Source of the DNA: Xanthomonas sp. DAR 80977
GTDB taxonomy: Bacteria > Pseudomonadota > Gammaproteobacteria > Xanthomonadales > Xanthomonadaceae
DNA length: 64,000 nt
Direction: 5' to 3'
NCBI RefSeq assembly: GCF_041240605.1
Contig: NZ_CP162487.1
Coordinates: 3,789,001-3,853,000 of the forward strand
Shown here: in pieces, positions 8,130 to 16,494 of the stretch
Numbering within the stretch: the stretch's first letter is position 1
Layout of the letters: each line of letters opens with the position of its first letter
The notes under the pieces: model-generated
Database searches by the model: none
Seen by the model: only the letters and a program-made list of their open reading frames with translations
Told to the model about the DNA's origin: nothing
Translations under genes and position numbers: made by a program

Positions 8130-9854
8130 ATGGGCTCACCCACCAAACCGGTCCGCCGCAGCCAGGCGTGGTTCGGTCGCGAAGGCAAGCAGGGTTTCTA
8201 CTACCGCAGCTGGCTCAAGAGCGCGGGCCACCCGCACGACATGTTCGACGGGCGCCCGGTGATCGGCATCTGCAACACCTGGTCGGAACTGACCCCGTGC
8301 AACGGCCACCTGCGCGAACTGGCCGAGCACGTCAAACGCGGCGTCTACGAGGCCGGCGGCTTCCCGCTGGAATTCCCGGTGATGTCGCTGGGCGAGACGC
8401 AGATGCTGCCCACCGCGATGCTGTTCCGCAATCTGGCCAGCATGGACGTGGAGGAATCGATCCGCGCCAATCCGCTGGACGGCGTGGTGCTGCTGATGGG
8501 CTGCGACAAGACCACCCCGTCGCTGCTGATGGGCGCGGCCAGCGTGGACCTGCCGACCATCGGCCTGTCCGGCGGCCCATCCCTGTCCGGCAACTGGCGC
8601 GGGCAGCCGCTGGGCTCGGGTACCGGGGTGATCCAGATGTCGGAGATGGTCCGCGCCGGCACCCTGAGCCAGGACGAGTTCGTCGAGGCCGAGGCCTGCA
8701 TGCAGCGCTCCAAGGGCAGCTGCATGACCATGGGCACCGCCTCGACGATGGCCAGCATGGTCGAAGCGCTGGGCATTTCGCTGCCGGAAAACGCGGCGAT
8801 TCCCGCGGTCGATTCGCGCCGCGCGCGGCTGGCGCGGCTCAGCGGCCGGCGCATCGTGCAGATGGTCGAGGACGACCTGCGCATGTCGCAGGTGCTGACC
8901 CGCTCCGCGTTCGCGAACGCGATCAAGGTCAACGCGGCGATCGGCGGCTCCACCAATGCGGTGATCCACCTGCTCGCCATCGCCGGGCGCCTGGGCGTGC
9001 CGCTGAGCCTGGACGACTGGGACCAGTTGGGGTCGCGGCTGCCGTGCCTGGTCAACCTGAAACCGTCCGGCCAGTACTTGATGGAAGACTTCTACTACGC
9101 CGGCGGACTGCCGGCGGTGATGCGCGAACTCGGCGCCGAGCTGGACCTAGACGCGCTCACCGTCAACGGCCGCACCCTCGGCGAGAACGTGGCCGACGCG
9201 CCGTGCTGGAACCGCGAGGTGATCCACGCGCTGGACACGCCGTTCCGCGAACAGGCCGGCATCGCCGTGCTGCGCGGCAACCTGGCCCCGGACGGCGCGG
9301 TGATCAAGCCTTCCGCCGCCTCGCCGCACCTGCTGCGGCACCGCGGCCGCGCGGTGGTGTTCGAAAGCATCGAGGACATGAAGACGCGCATCGACGACGA
9401 GGCGCTGGACATCGATGCCGACTGCATCATGGTGCTGAAGAACTGCGGCCCGCGCGGCTACCCGGGCATGGCCGAGGTCGGCAACATGCCGCTGCCGCCG
9501 AAGCTGCTGCGCGCCGGCGTCACCGACATGGTGCGCATCTCCGACGCGCGCATGAGCGGCACCGCCTACGGCACCGTGGTCCTGCACGCCTCGCCCGAGG
9601 CCGCCACCGGCGGCACCCTGGCGCTGGTGCGCGACGGCGACATCATCGAACTGGACGTGCCCGGGCGCTCGCTGCACCTGGAGGTCAGCGACGAGGAACT
9701 GCTGCGCCGGCGCAGCGAATGGACGCCGCTGCCGACGCCGCTGCGCGGCTGGAGCAAGCTGTACGTGGAGCACGTGCAGCAGGCGCACCTGGGCGCGGAC
9801 CTGGATTTCCTGGTCGGCGGCAGCGGCGCCGACGTGGCGCGCGATTCGCACTAG
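8130..9854 (+). CDS. IlvD/Edd-family aldonate dehydratase, probable L-arabinonate dehydratase
   Basis: 574 aa, the size of pentonate dehydratases. It should dehydrate L-arabinonate (or a related aldonate) to the 2-keto-3-deoxy acid using a [2Fe-2S] cluster and Mg2+. Cysteines C57 (ELTPCNGH), C125 (MGCDKTTP) and C198 (KGSCMTMGT) fall almost exactly where the ligands of Rhizobium L-arabinonate dehydratase lie. The C-terminal DARMSGTAYGTVVLH carries the conserved serine. The ATG at 8130 follows a GAGG-like element. It is divergent from the SDR and shares the operator region. Substrate could also be D-fuconate or D-galactonate; L-arabinonate is favoured because KGSADH and AraD1 genes are adjacent. 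Confidence 0.9.
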   Translation: MGSPTKPVRRSQAWFGREGKQGFYYRSWLKSAGHPHDMFDGRPVIGICNTWSELTPCNGHLRELAEHVKRGVYEAGGFPLEFPVMSLGETQMLPTAMLFRNLASMDVEESIRANPLDGVVLLMGCDKTTPSLLMGAASVDLPTIGLSGGPSLSGNWRGQPLGSGTGVIQMSEMVRAGTLSQDEFVEAEACMQRSKGSCMTMGTASTMASMVEALGISLPENAAIPAVDSRRARLARLSGRRIVQMVEDDLRMSQVLTRSAFANAIKVNAAIGGSTNAVIHLLAIAGRLGVPLSLDDWDQLGSRLPCLVNLKPSGQYLMEDFYYAGGLPAVMRELGAELDLDALTVNGRTLGENVADAPCWNREVIHALDTPFREQAGIAVLRGNLAPDGAVIKPSAASPHLLRHRGRAVVFESIEDMKTRIDDEALDIDADCIMVLKNCGPRGYPGMAEVGNMPLPPKLLRAGVTDMVRISDARMSGTAYGTVVLHASPEAATGGTLALVRDGDIIELDVPGRSLHLEVSDEELLRRRSEWTPLPTPLRGWSKLYVEHVQQAHLGADLDFLVGGSGADVARDSH

Positions 9855-9921
9855 CGGCGTCGACTCGGCGCGATTGCCGCCGACGGCGTCTCGCGCCGAC
9901 GCGCTCGCAGCCGACGCGGTG

Positions 9922-9991
9922 TTGTGGGAGCGACTTCAGTCGCGACGGGCCTTACTGGTAGAGCCCGTCGCGACTGAAGTCGCCCCCACAA
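9922..9991. repeat. Inverted pair of palindromic repeats forming a long hairpin
   Basis: The 29-nt left arm (9922-9950, starting TTGTGGGAGCGACTTCAG) pairs with 9963-9991 with a single mismatch across a 12-nt loop. It lies 3' of the dehydratase gene and before fecI, where it could terminate or stabilise the transcript. The unit is the same family as those at 6941, 7053, 20094 and 63908. Confidence 0.75.
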
Positions 9992-10098
9992 ATCCATGCA
10001 GCCGCCACATGCAACTACGGCGCCCTGCACGCGCCGCGTCACCGAAACGTCATCTATGGCCTCTAGCCTGCGCCGCATCCAAGGGGCAAGGCAGGTCG

Positions 10099-10623
10099 GT
10101 GGCGGCACATCCCAAGCGCGCATGGGCGCGCATGTTCGCGGAACACGGTCCGGTGCTGCGCGGCTTCTTCGTGCGCCGCGGCGCCAACGAGGACGCCGAG
10201 GACATGGTGCAGGAAACCTATCTGCGCCTGCTGCGCGCGCACCAGCACCAGGGCGAGGCGATCGCCAATCCCGAGGCCTACCTGTACACGGTGGCGCTGA
10301 ACCTGGCGCGCGAACAGGCCGCGCGGCGCAAGCAGGCGCCGCTGCGCATCGACGAGATGGAGCAGTTTTCGCAATTGCTGGCCGCAGGGGACGACGTGGA
10401 AGACACGGCACAGCGACAGCAGCGGCAACAGCGCCTGCAGGCCTTGCTGGCCGGCTTGCCCGAACGCACCCGCGCGGTGCTGGTGATGCAGTACCGCGAC
10501 GGCCTGAGCTACAAGCAGATCGCCGAACGCATGGGCGTGTCCGCGCACATGGTCAAGAAGCACGTGGTGCGCGGGCTGTCGGCCTGTCGCCGGGCGCTGG
10601 CCGACAGCGGGGAAAGCTGGTGA
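10099..10623 (+). CDS. FecI-family ECF RNA polymerase sigma factor
   Basis: 174 aa if started at GTG 10099, which follows a purine-rich AAGGCAGG; ATG 10132 is the alternative. Region 2 includes NEDAEDMVQETYLRLLRAHQ and NPEAYLYTVALNLAREQAARR. Region 4 includes LPERTRAVLVMQYRDGLSYKQIAERMGVSAHMVKKHV. Both are typical of iron-starvation-type sigma factors that transcribe one TonB-receptor gene in response to ligand binding. The open frame upstream to 9874 crosses palindromic repeats and is not coding. The stop overlaps the fecR GTG start (GTGA at 10620-10623), implying coupled synthesis of sigma and anti-sigma. Confidence 0.9.
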   Translation: MAAHPKRAWARMFAEHGPVLRGFFVRRGANEDAEDMVQETYLRLLRAHQHQGEAIANPEAYLYTVALNLAREQAARRKQAPLRIDEMEQFSQLLAAGDDVEDTAQRQQRQQRLQALLAGLPERTRAVLVMQYRDGLSYKQIAERMGVSAHMVKKHVVRGLSACRRALADSGESW

Positions 10624-11699
10624 GCGAGGCCGCCTTCCCGCCGCGCAGCGCCACCGCCGAGGCCGCGCACTGGCATGCCCTGCAACGCATGCAGGCGCTG
10701 GACGCGACGCAGCAGGCGCAACTGATGGACTGGCTGACCGCCTCGCCGCTGCACCTGCGCGAATACATGGCGGTGCTGCGCGTGGCCGGCGAACTGGGCG
10801 AGGCCATGCGCGGCATGGACCTGGACGTGGACGCGCTGCTCGACGCCGACCGTCGCGCCGATGCCAGCCCGGCGCCACGCAACGTGATCGCGCTGCCGCT
10901 GCCGCAACGGCCACCACGCCCTGCCCCGCAGACGCCCCGCGCCGAACGCCGCAGCGCGCGCCTGCGCGGCTGGGGCATGGGCCTGGCCGCGACGTTGTGC
11001 GGCGTGGCGGCGCTGGCCGGCTGGGCCTGGCCGCGCACCGAGACCTACAGCACCACGCACGGCGAGCAGCGCAGCGTGCAGCTGGCCGATCGCAGCACGG
11101 TGCACCTCAACGCGCAAAGCGCGCTGCGCGCGACCATGACCCCGTGGAGCCGGCGCCTGCAGCTGCTGCGCGGCCAGGCCAGCTTCGTGGTCGCGCCGGA
11201 TCGGCGTCCGCTGCAGGTGCTGGCGGGCGCACTGCGGGTCGAGGACATCGGCACCACCTTCGACATCGCCCTGTACCGGCAACAGGCGCGTATCGAGGTG
11301 GCCGAGGGCCGCGTGCACGTCTGGCGCGCCGATCGCCCGCGGCAGCCGATGCTGGCCGATCTCGGCGCCGGGCAGAGCGCGCGCATCGACGACGCCAGCG
11401 ACAAGGTCGAACTGGCCAGCGAGGACGTCGCCGCGATGCATGCCTGGTGGCAGCGCCGCATCGTGTTCCGCGACGAGCCGCTGGCCAACGTGGCCGAGGA
11501 TTTCAACCGGCTCAACCGCACCCGCCTGCTGATCGACGATGCCGGCGCCGGTGCGATGCGCCTGACCGGCAACTTGCGCGGCGACGACATCGCCTCGCTG
11601 CGCGCCTTCCTCGCCGACCAACCGACGCTGCGCGTGACCGCCAGTGCCGACGCGATCCGCGTCGGCAGCCGCGCGGCGCCGCGGCCAGTCGCACGCTAA
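10620..11699 (+). CDS. FecR-family anti-sigma/signal transducer
   Basis: 359 aa starting at a GTG that overlaps the sigma-factor stop. The N-terminal cytoplasmic DUF4880-like segment (AEAAHWHALQRMQAL...QLMDWLTASPLHLREYMAVL) is followed by a single membrane helix (GLAATLCGVAALAGWAW). A periplasmic FecR domain comes next (HGEQRSVQLADRSTVHLNAQSAL...FVVAPDRRPLQVLAGALRVEDIGTTFDI). The last ~80 residues, EDFNRLNRTRLLIDDAGAG..., look STN-like. It should relay the state of the downstream TonB receptor to the sigma factor. Confidence 0.92.
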   Translation: MSEAAFPPRSATAEAAHWHALQRMQALDATQQAQLMDWLTASPLHLREYMAVLRVAGELGEAMRGMDLDVDALLDADRRADASPAPRNVIALPLPQRPPRPAPQTPRAERRSARLRGWGMGLAATLCGVAALAGWAWPRTETYSTTHGEQRSVQLADRSTVHLNAQSALRATMTPWSRRLQLLRGQASFVVAPDRRPLQVLAGALRVEDIGTTFDIALYRQQARIEVAEGRVHVWRADRPRQPMLADLGAGQSARIDDASDKVELASEDVAAMHAWWQRRIVFRDEPLANVAEDFNRLNRTRLLIDDAGAGAMRLTGNLRGDDIASLRAFLADQPTLRVTASADAIRVGSRAAPRPVAR

Positions 11700-12030
11700 C
11701 CGCAGCGTCGGTCGCCGACTGCGGCGACCGACTCCCGCGCGCCTGGCGAGATAGCTGCGCAACCGCGAGTGCCGCGGCACTACGCCCGCAGGCGCACCAC
11801 TCATCACCGCCTAGCGCGTACCCAGTCATGGCGCGAGCGTTCGCGCTCGCGCGCACGACCAGCGGAGAAAACAGCCGCTCGCCCTCGCCCCCACGCACGT
11901 GTCACAGAAAATTCATCGAAAACCGGTGCCCGATCGTCGCTGTCGATCCTCGTAGTCCAGGTACAACGCAGCATTGCGCCCTTTGCGGCGGTGCTGCGTC
12001 CCCACCTTCCGCTCCCACTGGACAACGACG
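11700..12030. other. Intergenic leader between fecR and the TonB receptor, with two hairpins
   Basis: 331 nt without a convincing gene. A perfect 10-bp stem (11707-11716 with 11723-11732) lies just after fecR. A 9-bp stem with a TTCG tetraloop, GCGCGAGCG-TTCG-CGCTCGCGC, lies at 11831-11852. The segment TGTCACAGAAAATTCATCG near 11898-11916, followed by CGTCGCTGTCG, is a candidate FecI-type promoter for the receptor, but I cannot confirm it. No strong sigma-70 promoter is visible. Confidence 0.5.
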
Positions 12031-14925
12031 ATGCGCCGCACCCTGTTCCTTTCCATCGCCCTCGCCCTGCATGCCGGTACCGCCGGCGCCCAGACCACGC
12101 CCGTCGCGGTCGATGCGATTCCCGCACAGCCGTTGGCGCGCGCGCTCAACACCCTGTCGCGGCAGAGCGGACTGCAGTTCGTCTATGCCGCGGGCGTGGC
12201 CGGCAATCCGCAGACCCGCGGCACCAATGCCGGCGCCACGCCGGAGCAGGCCTTGCAACAACTGCTCGACGGCACCGGCCTGCGCTACCGCTATCTCAAT
12301 CCGACCACGGTGACGATCGAAGCCGCGAGCGCGGCGAGCGACGCAGCGCAGGCGATCCCGGCCGCGAGCTCCGCCGCGATGCCGGCCGCCGCGCCCACGG
12401 CGGACGCACCGGTGAAGGAACTGGACCGCATCCAGGTGCTCGGCAGCTATGCCGGTAGCCTCAGCGCCGCGTTGCGCGAGAAGCGCTACGCCGACAGCGT
12501 GGTCGACGTGATCGCCGCCGAGGACATCGGCAAGCTGCCGGCGCAGAACGTGGCCGAAGCGCTGCAGCGCGTGCCCGGCGTGTCGATCGTGCGCGACCGC
12601 GGCGAAGGCGTGTACGTGCGCGTGCGCGGCCTCGGCCCGAACTTCCAGGTCACCACGCTCAACGGCCAGACCATGGCGGTCAACGAGAACGTGCGCACCT
12701 CGGGGCAGACCGGCCGCCAGTTCCGCTACGACACGCTGCCGGCCGAACTGGTGTCCGGCCTGGACGTGATCAAGAGCCCCACCGCCGACCTGGACGAAGG
12801 CGCGATCGGCGGCATCGTCAACGTGCGCACGTTCCGCCCGCTGGAACTGGGCAAGACCCTGACCAACCTGTCGCTGGAATCGAGCCAGGCGCAGCGCACC
12901 CATGCCAACGACCCGCGCGTGTCCGGCCTGTTCAACTGGGTCAACGCCGACGGCAGCTTCGGCATGCTGATCTCCGGCGCCTACGCGCAGCGCAGCCTGC
13001 GCCAGGACCGGGTCAACGAAGTGAGCTGGGACTACTACCCCAACGGCGTGCCGGGCGCGCCCGGCGCCTATTACGCGCCGACCGGACTGCGCCCGACGCT
13101 GGAACTGGAGCAACGCGAGCGCACCGGCGTGGCCGCCTCGCTGCAGTGGAAACCGAGCGCGGCGTGGGAGACCAACCTGGACCTGCTCTACGCCAAGCAG
13201 ACCGTGCACTACGACGAATACAGCATGGGCGTGGGCTTCGACAGCCTGGCCAAGCTGAGCAACATTCGCGTCGAGCACGGCGGCATCACCGGCTTCGACT
13301 ACCGCAACGGCCAGGTGCAGATCTCGCGCGAGACCTCCGGCATCACCGACGACAACCGCAGCGCGCGCCTGTCCAGCACCTGGAGCGGCGATCGCTGGAC
13401 GCTGGGCGCGGTGGCGTTCCACTCGCAGGCGCACAGCTACGATTCGGACCCGATCCGGCGCACCCGCCTGCGCAGCGGCACCAACCTGTCGATGCGCGTG
13501 GAGATGCCGCAGGCCGACGGCGACAACGTGCCCGACTGGAGCTTCACCAACGGCTTCGATCCGAACAACCCGGCCACCGTGGCCGGGCGCCGCCTGGAAT
13601 GGCGCGAGATCGATGCGCGCGACAAGGAGGACGCGCTGCAGTTCGACGCCAAGCGCGCGCTCGACGGCGACTTCTTCCGCGACCTCAAGGTCGGCGCCAA
13701 GTACCGCCAGCGTTCGCGCAGCTACGACCGCGCCGACCTGCTGCTCAACAGCATCGCCGGCGTGCGTTTCCCGGCCGGCAACTTCACCGCGCTGCCGGTG
13801 GACGACATGCTCGCCGACGCCAACGGCACCCTGCCGCGGCAGTGGCTGGCGCCGATCGAATCCACCTTCTGGGGCAACTGGCCGACCGCCGCGGACCTGG
13901 TCAACACGCCCAACAGCGCCGACCTGCAGAACTCCTATGAAGTGAAGGAGAAGATCGGCTCGGCCTACGCCATGGCCGATTTCGGCAGCGAACTGGCCGG
14001 CCGCGAGCTGCGCGGCAATCTCGGCGTGCGCCTGGTGCGCACCGAACAGACCACCGACGGCCACGCCGACGTCAACGGCACCGCGCAGCCGGTGCATTTC
14101 GAGCGCAGCTACAACAACGTGCTGCCGTCGTTCAACGCCGCCTGGGACGTGCGCGAGGACATGGTGCTGCGCGGCTCCGCGGCCAAGGTCATCACCCGCC
14201 CCGACCTCACCGACCTGTCGTCCAAGCTCACCTTCAACTCCAGCGGCGAGATCCTCACCGCCAGCGGTGGCAATCCCGGGCTCAAGCCGTTCGAGGCGTG
14301 GCAGTACGACCTGACCTTCGAGTGGTACATCGACGGCACCTCGGCGCTGACCGGCGGCGTGTTCTACAAGGACATCTCCAGCTTCATCCAGACCCAGATG
14401 TCCAACCTGGTCTACCAGGGCCAGACCTATCTGCTGTCGTCCAAGACCAACGGCAGCGAGGCCAAGGTCAAGGGCGCCGAAGTGGCCTACCAGCAGGTGT
14501 TCGCCGGCCTGCCGGGGCCGCTGGACGGGCTCGGCATGCAGCTCAACTACACCTGGACCGACAGCGAAGCCACCTACCGCGACGGCACCCGCACCTTCAC
14601 CGACAGCCTGGAAGGCGTGGCCAGGAACACCTACAACGCGGTGCTGTTCTACGAGAAGGGACCGCTGATGGCGCGGGTCAGCTACAGCTGGAGCGACGAC
14701 ATCCTCAACGCGGTCGGCACCGCCAACGTCGCCACGCTCAACAGCGACAAGTTCGGCAGCCTGGACGCGAACGTGGCCTACAAGGTCAACGACACCCTGT
14801 CGGTGTTCGTCAACGCGATCAACCTCACCGGCGAGGTGCAGCGCCAGTACGTCGGCGACCACCTGTTCGGCGGCTACACCGACTACGGCCGCACCTGGTC
14901 GGTGGGCCTGCGCGCGCGCTTCTGA
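12031..14925 (+). CDS. TonB-dependent outer-membrane transducer with STN signalling domain
   Basis: 964 aa from ATG 12031, preceded by 19 in-frame non-coding codons. Signal peptide MRRTLFLSIALALHAGTAGA, then an STN domain (about 24-100: IPAQPLARALNTLSRQSGL...LLDGTGLRYRYL) that contacts FecR. The plug follows (VDVIAAEDIGKLPAQNVAEALQRVPGVSIVRDRGEG), then a long 22-strand barrel ending in aromatic LRARF. The DIGKLPxxNVAEALQRVPGV plug wording is common in xanthomonad and caulobacter receptors for carbohydrates or peptides rather than only siderophores. The adjacent FecI/FecR pair makes it ligand-regulated. Downstream exported phosphatase and phosphodiesterase genes hint at a phosphorylated plant compound as substrate (inference). 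Confidence 0.93.
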   Translation: MRRTLFLSIALALHAGTAGAQTTPVAVDAIPAQPLARALNTLSRQSGLQFVYAAGVAGNPQTRGTNAGATPEQALQQLLDGTGLRYRYLNPTTVTIEAASAASDAAQAIPAASSAAMPAAAPTADAPVKELDRIQVLGSYAGSLSAALREKRYADSVVDVIAAEDIGKLPAQNVAEALQRVPGVSIVRDRGEGVYVRVRGLGPNFQVTTLNGQTMAVNENVRTSGQTGRQFRYDTLPAELVSGLDVIKSPTADLDEGAIGGIVNVRTFRPLELGKTLTNLSLESSQAQRTHANDPRVSGLFNWVNADGSFGMLISGAYAQRSLRQDRVNEVSWDYYPNGVPGAPGAYYAPTGLRPTLELEQRERTGVAASLQWKPSAAWETNLDLLYAKQTVHYDEYSMGVGFDSLAKLSNIRVEHGGITGFDYRNGQVQISRETSGITDDNRSARLSSTWSGDRWTLGAVAFHSQAHSYDSDPIRRTRLRSGTNLSMRVEMPQADGDNVPDWSFTNGFDPNNPATVAGRRLEWREIDARDKEDALQFDAKRALDGDFFRDLKVGAKYRQRSRSYDRADLLLNSIAGVRFPAGNFTALPVDDMLADANGTLPRQWLAPIESTFWGNWPTAADLVNTPNSADLQNSYEVKEKIGSAYAMADFGSELAGRELRGNLGVRLVRTEQTTDGHADVNGTAQPVHFERSYNNVLPSFNAAWDVREDMVLRGSAAKVITRPDLTDLSSKLTFNSSGEILTASGGNPGLKPFEAWQYDLTFEWYIDGTSALTGGVFYKDISSFIQTQMSNLVYQGQTYLLSSKTNGSEAKVKGAEVAYQQVFAGLPGPLDGLGMQLNYTWTDSEATYRDGTRTFTDSLEGVARNTYNAVLFYEKGPLMARVSYSWSDDILNAVGTANVATLNSDKFGSLDANVAYKVNDTLSVFVNAINLTGEVQRQYVGDHLFGGYTDYGRTWSVGLRARF

Positions 14926-15074
14926 GCCGCGCTGCCGCGGTCGCCGCCGCCGGGCGGCGCCGCGCGCCATGGCGACAGCGTCCGCCATGGCGCCGTCCGC
15001 GCAATGCCCGCCCGGCCCTTGCCACGGCCTGCGGCACGTCGCGCCCTGCGCTCCCGTACCGCTTCTTCCGGACC

Positions 15075-16382
15075 ATGCCGATGCCCTCGATATCCCGCCT
15101 CACCGCCACGCTGCTCGCCCTCGCCCTGCTGCTGCCGCTCGCCGCCGCCCAGGCCACGGCCGCGGCGCCGGAAACCCTGGAAAAAGTGCTGATCCTCAAG
15201 CGCCACGGCGTGCGCTCGGCGATGTCCAGCCCGGAACAGCTGGGCCGCTACTCGGCGCGCGCATGGCCGCGCTTCGGCGGGCCGGCCGGACACCTGACCG
15301 AGCACGGCGCGCGCCTGGAGCAGTTGTTCGGCGCATACTACCGCGCGCTCTATGCGCCGCAGGGCCTGTTCGCCGGCGACGCCTGCGCCAGCGCCTACTA
15401 CTGGGCCAACCGCACCCAGCGCACCATCGCCTCGGCGCGCGCCCTGGCCAGCACGCTGACGCCCGGTTGCGCGAACGTGGTGCACGGCGTCGCCGACGGC
15501 GCCTCGGATCCGTTGTTCGACGGCGCGCCGGCCTTGCGCACGCCAGCCGCCGCCGCGCTCATGCGCGCGGCCATCGCCGGCCGCATCGGCGACGATGCCG
15601 CCGCCTGGAACGCGGCGCAGCGCGATGCGATCGACACGCTGCAGCAACTGCTGCTGCAGTGCGCGCAGCGGCCATGTCCGGCCGACGCGGGCGCCGGCAA
15701 GCAGCGCCTGGACGCGGTGGCCGCACGCATGGGCGACGCCGACGACGGGATTCCCGGCGTCGAAGGCCCGGCCGCGGCCGCGTCCGGCATCAGCGAAAGC
15801 CTGCTGATGGGCTGGGCCGACGGCCAGGACTTCGCCGCGCTCGGCTGGCAAGGCCTGGACGAGGCCAGCCTGCTGCGCGCGTTCGCCCCGCACCAGGCCG
15901 AGTTCGCGCTGCGCCTGCGTGCGCCGGCGGTGGCGCGCATGGCCAGTTCGCCGCTGGCCGCGCGCGTGCTGGCCACGCTGCAGCAAGGCAGCGACAGCGC
16001 GACGCATGCCGCGCCGATCGGCGGCGACGCGCGGCTGGTGGTGCTGTCCGGACACGACGGCACGCTGACCCTGCTGGCCGGCATGCTCGATCTGCACTGG
16101 CAACTGCCCGGCTACCAGCCGGACCAGACCGTGCCCGGCGGCGCGCTGGTGTTCGAGCGCTGGCGCCGCGCCGATGGGCAACGCGTGATCCGCCTGCGCT
16201 ACACCGCGCAGAGCCTGGCGCAACTGCGCGAACGGCGTGCGCTGACGCTGCAGGCGCCGCCGCCGTCCGCGCCGGTGTTCATTCCCGGCTGCAGCAGCGC
16301 CACGCCGGGCTACGACTGTCCGCTGCCGACGCTGGCCGCGCTGATCGGCGCGGCGATCGACCCGCAGTTCCTCGCCGAATGA
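15075..16382 (+). CDS. Exported histidine acid phosphatase (phytase/glucose-1-phosphatase type)
   Basis: 435 aa with a signal peptide (MPMPSISRLTATLLALALLLPLAAA). The histidine-phosphatase signature is LKRHGVRSA (nucleophile H44, with R43 and R47), and the C-terminal proton-donor motif is SGHDGTL. That is the HD pair of branch-2 histidine acid phosphatases such as AppA and Agp. The usual RHGxRxP has Ala instead of Pro. Cysteines suggest disulphides in the periplasm. It starts 149 nt after the TonB receptor and may share its transcript. Phytate, sugar phosphates or phospholipid-derived phosphates are possible substrates. Confidence 0.87.
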   Translation: MPMPSISRLTATLLALALLLPLAAAQATAAAPETLEKVLILKRHGVRSAMSSPEQLGRYSARAWPRFGGPAGHLTEHGARLEQLFGAYYRALYAPQGLFAGDACASAYYWANRTQRTIASARALASTLTPGCANVVHGVADGASDPLFDGAPALRTPAAAALMRAAIAGRIGDDAAAWNAAQRDAIDTLQQLLLQCAQRPCPADAGAGKQRLDAVAARMGDADDGIPGVEGPAAAASGISESLLMGWADGQDFAALGWQGLDEASLLRAFAPHQAEFALRLRAPAVARMASSPLAARVLATLQQGSDSATHAAPIGGDARLVVLSGHDGTLTLLAGMLDLHWQLPGYQPDQTVPGGALVFERWRRADGQRVIRLRYTAQSLAQLRERRALTLQAPPPSAPVFIPGCSSATPGYDCPLPTLAALIGAAIDPQFLAE

Positions 16383-16494
16383 CGCCATGCGCGCGGCCGC
16401 CGGCCGGCGCCATGGCTGCTGCATCGGCGCATCCCGCGCCGCTTCCCTGGCCACCGCGCCAGCCGCTGTTTCCCACCACCGCAAGAGGCGATTC

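Noticed and set aside
11902..14988. 1028-codon minus-strand open frame over the TonB receptor
   Set aside because: Composition is Arg/His/Val/Gln-rich and without motifs; the sense receptor is unmistakable.
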